This document shows positions 61,148 to 64,000 of a stretch of 64,000 nucleotides of DNA, one piece after another. The notes beneath the pieces were generated by a model that saw only the letters and a list, made by a program, of their open reading frames with translations, made no database searches and was not told where the DNA came from. Made by a program: the position numbers and the translations under genes. Source of the stretch: Oscillospiraceae bacterium (lineage in GTDB: Bacteria > Bacillota > Clostridia > Oscillospirales > Oscillospiraceae). Numbering within the stretch: the first letter of the stretch is position 1; every line of letters starts with the position of its first letter. The DNA lies in assembly GCA_031262405.1 (NCBI GenBank), contig JAISHS010000008.1, positions 1-64,000 of the forward strand. The letters run 5' to 3'.

Positions 61148-61274
61148 GGTTTGCCCTCCTTTTTCACAGCGATAAAAAATGCCTCGAGAGAAGTATACAG
61201 TATAATCTGAAAAATATCAATAACCGTCTTCAAAAAACCACGCAGAAAATAACCTCGTAGAGTTTCGCGACAAG

Positions 61275-63371
61275 TTACCTAAGTAGACCGTTTTCGGTTT
61301 CGATCGCGGTCTGGCTGTTCTGGAAGCTGAAATAATAATCCAGAATGTCCCGCGCGATTGAGCCGACGGCGGCGCCGGAGCCGCCCTTTTCAATCGCAAT
61401 CGCGATGGCGATCTGCGGATTGTCATAGGGGGCATAGCAGATGAAGATACCGTTGTCCGTGATGCCCTTGCCCAGCTGCGCCGTGCCGGTTTTTCCGGCG
61501 GCCTTTATCTCCATATCGCCCAGAGCCTCATAGGCTGTGTTGCCCTCATTGTTCGCGGCGTCAAACATTCCCTGCTGTATGGCCTCGTAAAACTCGGCGT
61601 CCATATTAACATAATCGGCAAGGATGTTTTCCCGCTCGAAAAAGCTCTCGGAATAGTCATAGCTCCGAACGCTCTTGAGAATCGAAGCCTCATAGCGTCT
61701 GCCGTTATCCGCCAGGGCAGCGGTATAGAGCGCCATTTGGAGCGGGGTGAAGAGATTTAGGCTCTGACCGATTGCCGCCGCCATATCGTCGCCCTTGTAC
61801 CAGGGTCTGTCCTCGGCCTCTTTCATAAACTCCGGCGTGGCAGCACGGCCCTGGCTCTCGTCCAGCTCGATTCCCGTCGGCTCGCCAAGGCCAAAGCGCC
61901 CGGCAAAGTTGCTTATGATGTCGATTCCCATGAAATCGCCCAGGGTATAGAAAAAGTAGTTACAGGAGACCTCTATCGCCTGAGTGACATTTACGTCGCC
62001 ATGGCTGCCGGGATAAATCCAGCACTTCGGCATCTCGCCGCCGGCCTCCTCATACTTGGTATAGACGCCCTCGTCATGTATCGTCGTCGTCGTCGTGATC
62101 CTATTGTTGTCGAGCGCCGCGAGCGCCACCAGCGGCTTGAAGGTCGAGCCGGGGGCATAAGCGCCCATGAGCGCGCGGTTAAAGAGCGGATCGTTCGGGG
62201 CGTCTTGAACCTCCCCGTAATCGTCCAAAATTGTCGACACGTCGAAGGTGGGGTAGCTGGCTATTGCCAGAGGCTCGCCGCTGCCGACTTCAACTACCGC
62301 GACGCCGCCGCCGGTTATAATGTCTTTTATCTCCCTCTCATATCCGGGTATGCCCTCATACTGCTCGTTGTTCTCCTTTCGCGCCGCGTTCTCGGTCTCG
62401 ATGAAAGATTTAAGAGCGCTTTCGGCGACCTCCTGCAGGGCAATGTCCAGCGTCAGCGCAACATTGCTGCCCGGCTCAACATTCTTCATATACTCGGTGG
62501 AGATAACGGTGCCGCCCTTGGTAGAGACCACCTTTGCCTCGCCGTCCGTCCCGTGGAGATACTCTTCAAATGCGCTCTCGACGCCCGCGCGCCCGACAAG
62601 TGCGTTCGCGGAATAACCGGCGGCCTCATAAATATCGGCGTTGCTGTCCTCAATCATGCCGATATAGCCCAAAACATGGGCTGCGGCGCTGGTGTTATAC
62701 TCGCGCACAAAAGAGCTGACGACGTTGAAGCCGGGAACGCCCGTCTCCATCAGGCGGGTTATGAGGTCAATCGATACGTCCTCCGCGAAGATATAGTCCG
62801 CGCCAAGGTTATAGCGGTTGTTTATCTCATAGCGGATGCCGGAAATTGTCCGCATCTCGGCGGAGGTATAGGCGGGGTCAATTTTATAGCGGTCGCGAAA
62901 GTAAGCCATAAGCTCAACTGCACTCGTCGCGGCGGAAAGCTCATTGCGCTGAAAGTAGGCGTCCAGACGAGTGCGCTGAACGTCCGTCATGTCGCTCAAA
63001 TACTCAAAGGGGGCATTTGACGTTATCGGAAGCTCGTCTGTATAGCTGTCCCCGGCGTCCTCGACGGTATTGGCAAGCAGCAGTATAACGGAGTTTGCCG
63101 CGGCGTCGCCGTTTTCAAAAAGCTCATCAATATTGAATGTGATGTTGTTACAGGTGCGGTTCGTGACAAGCACCCTGCCATAACGGTCAAGGATGTTTCC
63201 GCGCGCGGCCGCGATGGTTACCGTTGAGATTATGCTGTTTTCGGTTTGGGCAGCGTAAGCCGCGCCCTCAACTATCTGTATGCGATAGAGGGCTGTGAGC
63301 ACCGCCGACGTCAGCGCGAGCAGCAATATAGTGAGTGTTAAAATGCGCGAGGGTTTTATTATTCTGTCCAT
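61275..63371 (-). CDS. mrdA: Penicillin-binding protein 2 (elongation transpeptidase)
   Basis: A 698-residue class B PBP that cross-links peptidoglycan during cell elongation. An N-terminal membrane anchor (residues 10-30) is followed by the pedestal domain (AAARGNILDRYGRVL) and the transpeptidase domain with AYAPGSTFKPL (SxxK near residue 407), VSCNYF (SxN) and AAGKTGTAQL (KTG near residue 627). It follows mreC and mreD in the same direction, the classical elongasome order. Confidence 0.95.
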   Translation of the reverse strand: MDRIIKPSRILTLTILLLALTSAVLTALYRIQIVEGAAYAAQTENSIISTVTIAAARGNILDRYGRVLVTNRTCNNITFNIDELFENGDAAANSVILLLANTVEDAGDSYTDELPITSNAPFEYLSDMTDVQRTRLDAYFQRNELSAATSAVELMAYFRDRYKIDPAYTSAEMRTISGIRYEINNRYNLGADYIFAEDVSIDLITRLMETGVPGFNVVSSFVREYNTSAAAHVLGYIGMIEDSNADIYEAAGYSANALVGRAGVESAFEEYLHGTDGEAKVVSTKGGTVISTEYMKNVEPGSNVALTLDIALQEVAESALKSFIETENAARKENNEQYEGIPGYEREIKDIITGGGVAVVEVGSGEPLAIASYPTFDVSTILDDYGEVQDAPNDPLFNRALMGAYAPGSTFKPLVALAALDNNRITTTTTIHDEGVYTKYEEAGGEMPKCWIYPGSHGDVNVTQAIEVSCNYFFYTLGDFMGIDIISNFAGRFGLGEPTGIELDESQGRAATPEFMKEAEDRPWYKGDDMAAAIGQSLNLFTPLQMALYTAALADNGRRYEASILKSVRSYDYSESFFERENILADYVNMDAEFYEAIQQGMFDAANNEGNTAYEALGDMEIKAAGKTGTAQLGKGITDNGIFICYAPYDNPQIAIAIAIEKGGSGAAVGSIARDILDYYFSFQNSQTAIETENGLLR

Positions 63372-63400
63372 AAATTATACCTTTTTGCGGGATGCTGCGG

Positions 63401-63916
63401 TTATTTCGACAGGTCGAGCTTTGAGACGGCTCTTATGGGATAGAAGAATACGAAGATAAAGGGCAGGGAAAGGGCTGTTTGCAATCCGGCGGTAATAAAG
63501 AGCGGCGCCGGGGCGGCGTCATAGAACACAAGATAGGGAAACAGCTGGCAAAAGGCCGTGAGTGCAAGGGCAACAAGCCCGATTACGAAAAACGAAAACA
63601 CCCTCCGGCTTATGAAAAACATGGGCAGAGCTCCCGAGAGAAAACCAAACACCGGAAAGAGCACCGTCATGAGAACCGCGTCGCGCTCTAGGTTCATGTC
63701 CGTGAAAATCCCCGTCAGCAGCCCGAAAAGCGCGCCCCAGACCCCTCCGGAAAAGAAGCCGACGACGCAGGGGAAAAGCGGCAGAACCATCGCCTTCACG
63801 CCGTAAATCGGGATTCTGGCGAGAATAATATTCTGGAGGAAAAAAGCCGCGACGAGCAGCAGCAGATATACCGTGGCGCGGCGGATTTTTTCCAGATTTA
63901 TTAGGTCAAAAATCAC
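63401..63916 (-). CDS. mreD: Rod shape-determining protein MreD
   Basis: A 171-residue membrane protein with about five hydrophobic segments that helps organise the elongation machinery with MreC and PBP2. The first segment is preceded by FDLINLEKIRRATVYLL. The GTG start overlaps the mreC stop (GTGA). It lies 29 bp upstream of the PBP2 gene on the same strand. Confidence 0.9.
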   Translation of the reverse strand: MIFDLINLEKIRRATVYLLLLVAAFFLQNIILARIPIYGVKAMVLPLFPCVVGFFSGGVWGALFGLLTGIFTDMNLERDAVLMTVLFPVFGFLSGALPMFFISRRVFSFFVIGLVALALTAFCQLFPYLVFYDAAPAPLFITAGLQTALSLPFIFVFFYPIRAVSKLDLSK

Positions 63917-64000
63917 CCGACCACCTCGAATTCCTTGATTACAAAGACCAGCGTCAGCTCGTCCGGGTCTGCGGCAGGCTCAACGGTGGCAAACTCTATC
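63913..64000 (-). CDS. mreC: Rod shape-determining protein MreC, 3' end only
   Basis: Only the last 29 codons are in the window (IEFATVEPAADPDELTLVFV then IKEFEVVG and TGA). The VEPAADPDELTLVFVI end resembles the conserved C-terminal strand of MreC, and the position before mreD supports it. The rest, including the coiled coil and membrane anchor, lies beyond base 64000. Confidence 0.85.
   Translation of the reverse strand, partial: IEFATVEPAADPDELTLVFVIKEFEVVG

Overview
The window is a gene-dense chromosomal segment of a Gram-positive, probably anaerobic Clostridia-type bacterium. Most coding DNA is G+C-rich, lipoproteins carry classical lipoboxes, and the gene set includes a Noc-type ParB protein, CsaB, YifB, MreC/MreD/PBP2 and Nup-like nucleoside transport genes. 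An Oscillospirales-like lineage fits, but the genus cannot be fixed from the sequence. There are no rRNA genes, no recognisable tRNA genes, no phage or transposase genes and no CRISPR array.

Layout. 0.4-1.15 kb: two small membrane or exported proteins. 1.2-9.85 kb: a xylose/monosaccharide unit with a divergent LacI-type repressor, a ChvE-MmsA-MmsB sugar ABC transporter, xylulokinase and xylose isomerase. The promoter has a perfect 14-bp operator just downstream of it. 10-17.8 kb: a membrane protein, a 2-hydroxyacid dehydrogenase, a large hybrid sensor kinase, and an xpt-BMP lipoprotein purine pair. 18-21.2 kb: an A+T-rich island of exported proteins (two small lipoproteins, a secreted amidase-like protein, unknowns). 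21.5-26.1 kb: noc, csaB, a glycosyltransferase and a phosphatase-GNAT fusion. 26.3-32.8 kb: a tightly coupled operon that begins with a lone fumarase alpha subunit and continues with an adenylation enzyme, a GNAT, a carrier protein, an MBOAT and a fused SGNH-NodB protein. This resembles a rearranged dlt system and is the best candidate for an undescribed cell-surface modification system.

32.8-42 kb: housekeeping genes on the minus strand (RNase M5-like, holA, comEC, HIT, alaS, HD, argG). 42-47.4 kb: plus-strand genes for a YbaK deacylase, an aminotransferase, a membrane protein, citrate synthase and an NCS2 purine permease. 47.4-53.2 kb: an AraC regulator, a zinc-ribbon membrane protein and a NupOPQ-like ABC transporter without its binding protein; a BMP lipoprotein of the right family lies 32 kb away behind xpt. 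53.3-64 kb: cinA, thiI, yifB, aspS, hisS, mgsA, PBP2, mreD and the 3' end of mreC.

The intergenic DNA is unusually structured. Three sequence classes of 7-bp tandem repeats recur at gene 3' ends and even supply the stop codons of holA and cinA. Multi-branched palindromes lie between genes. Two copies of a multi-hairpin element keep their loops and linkers while the stems change on both sides. These repeats are the most unusual non-coding signal in the window.
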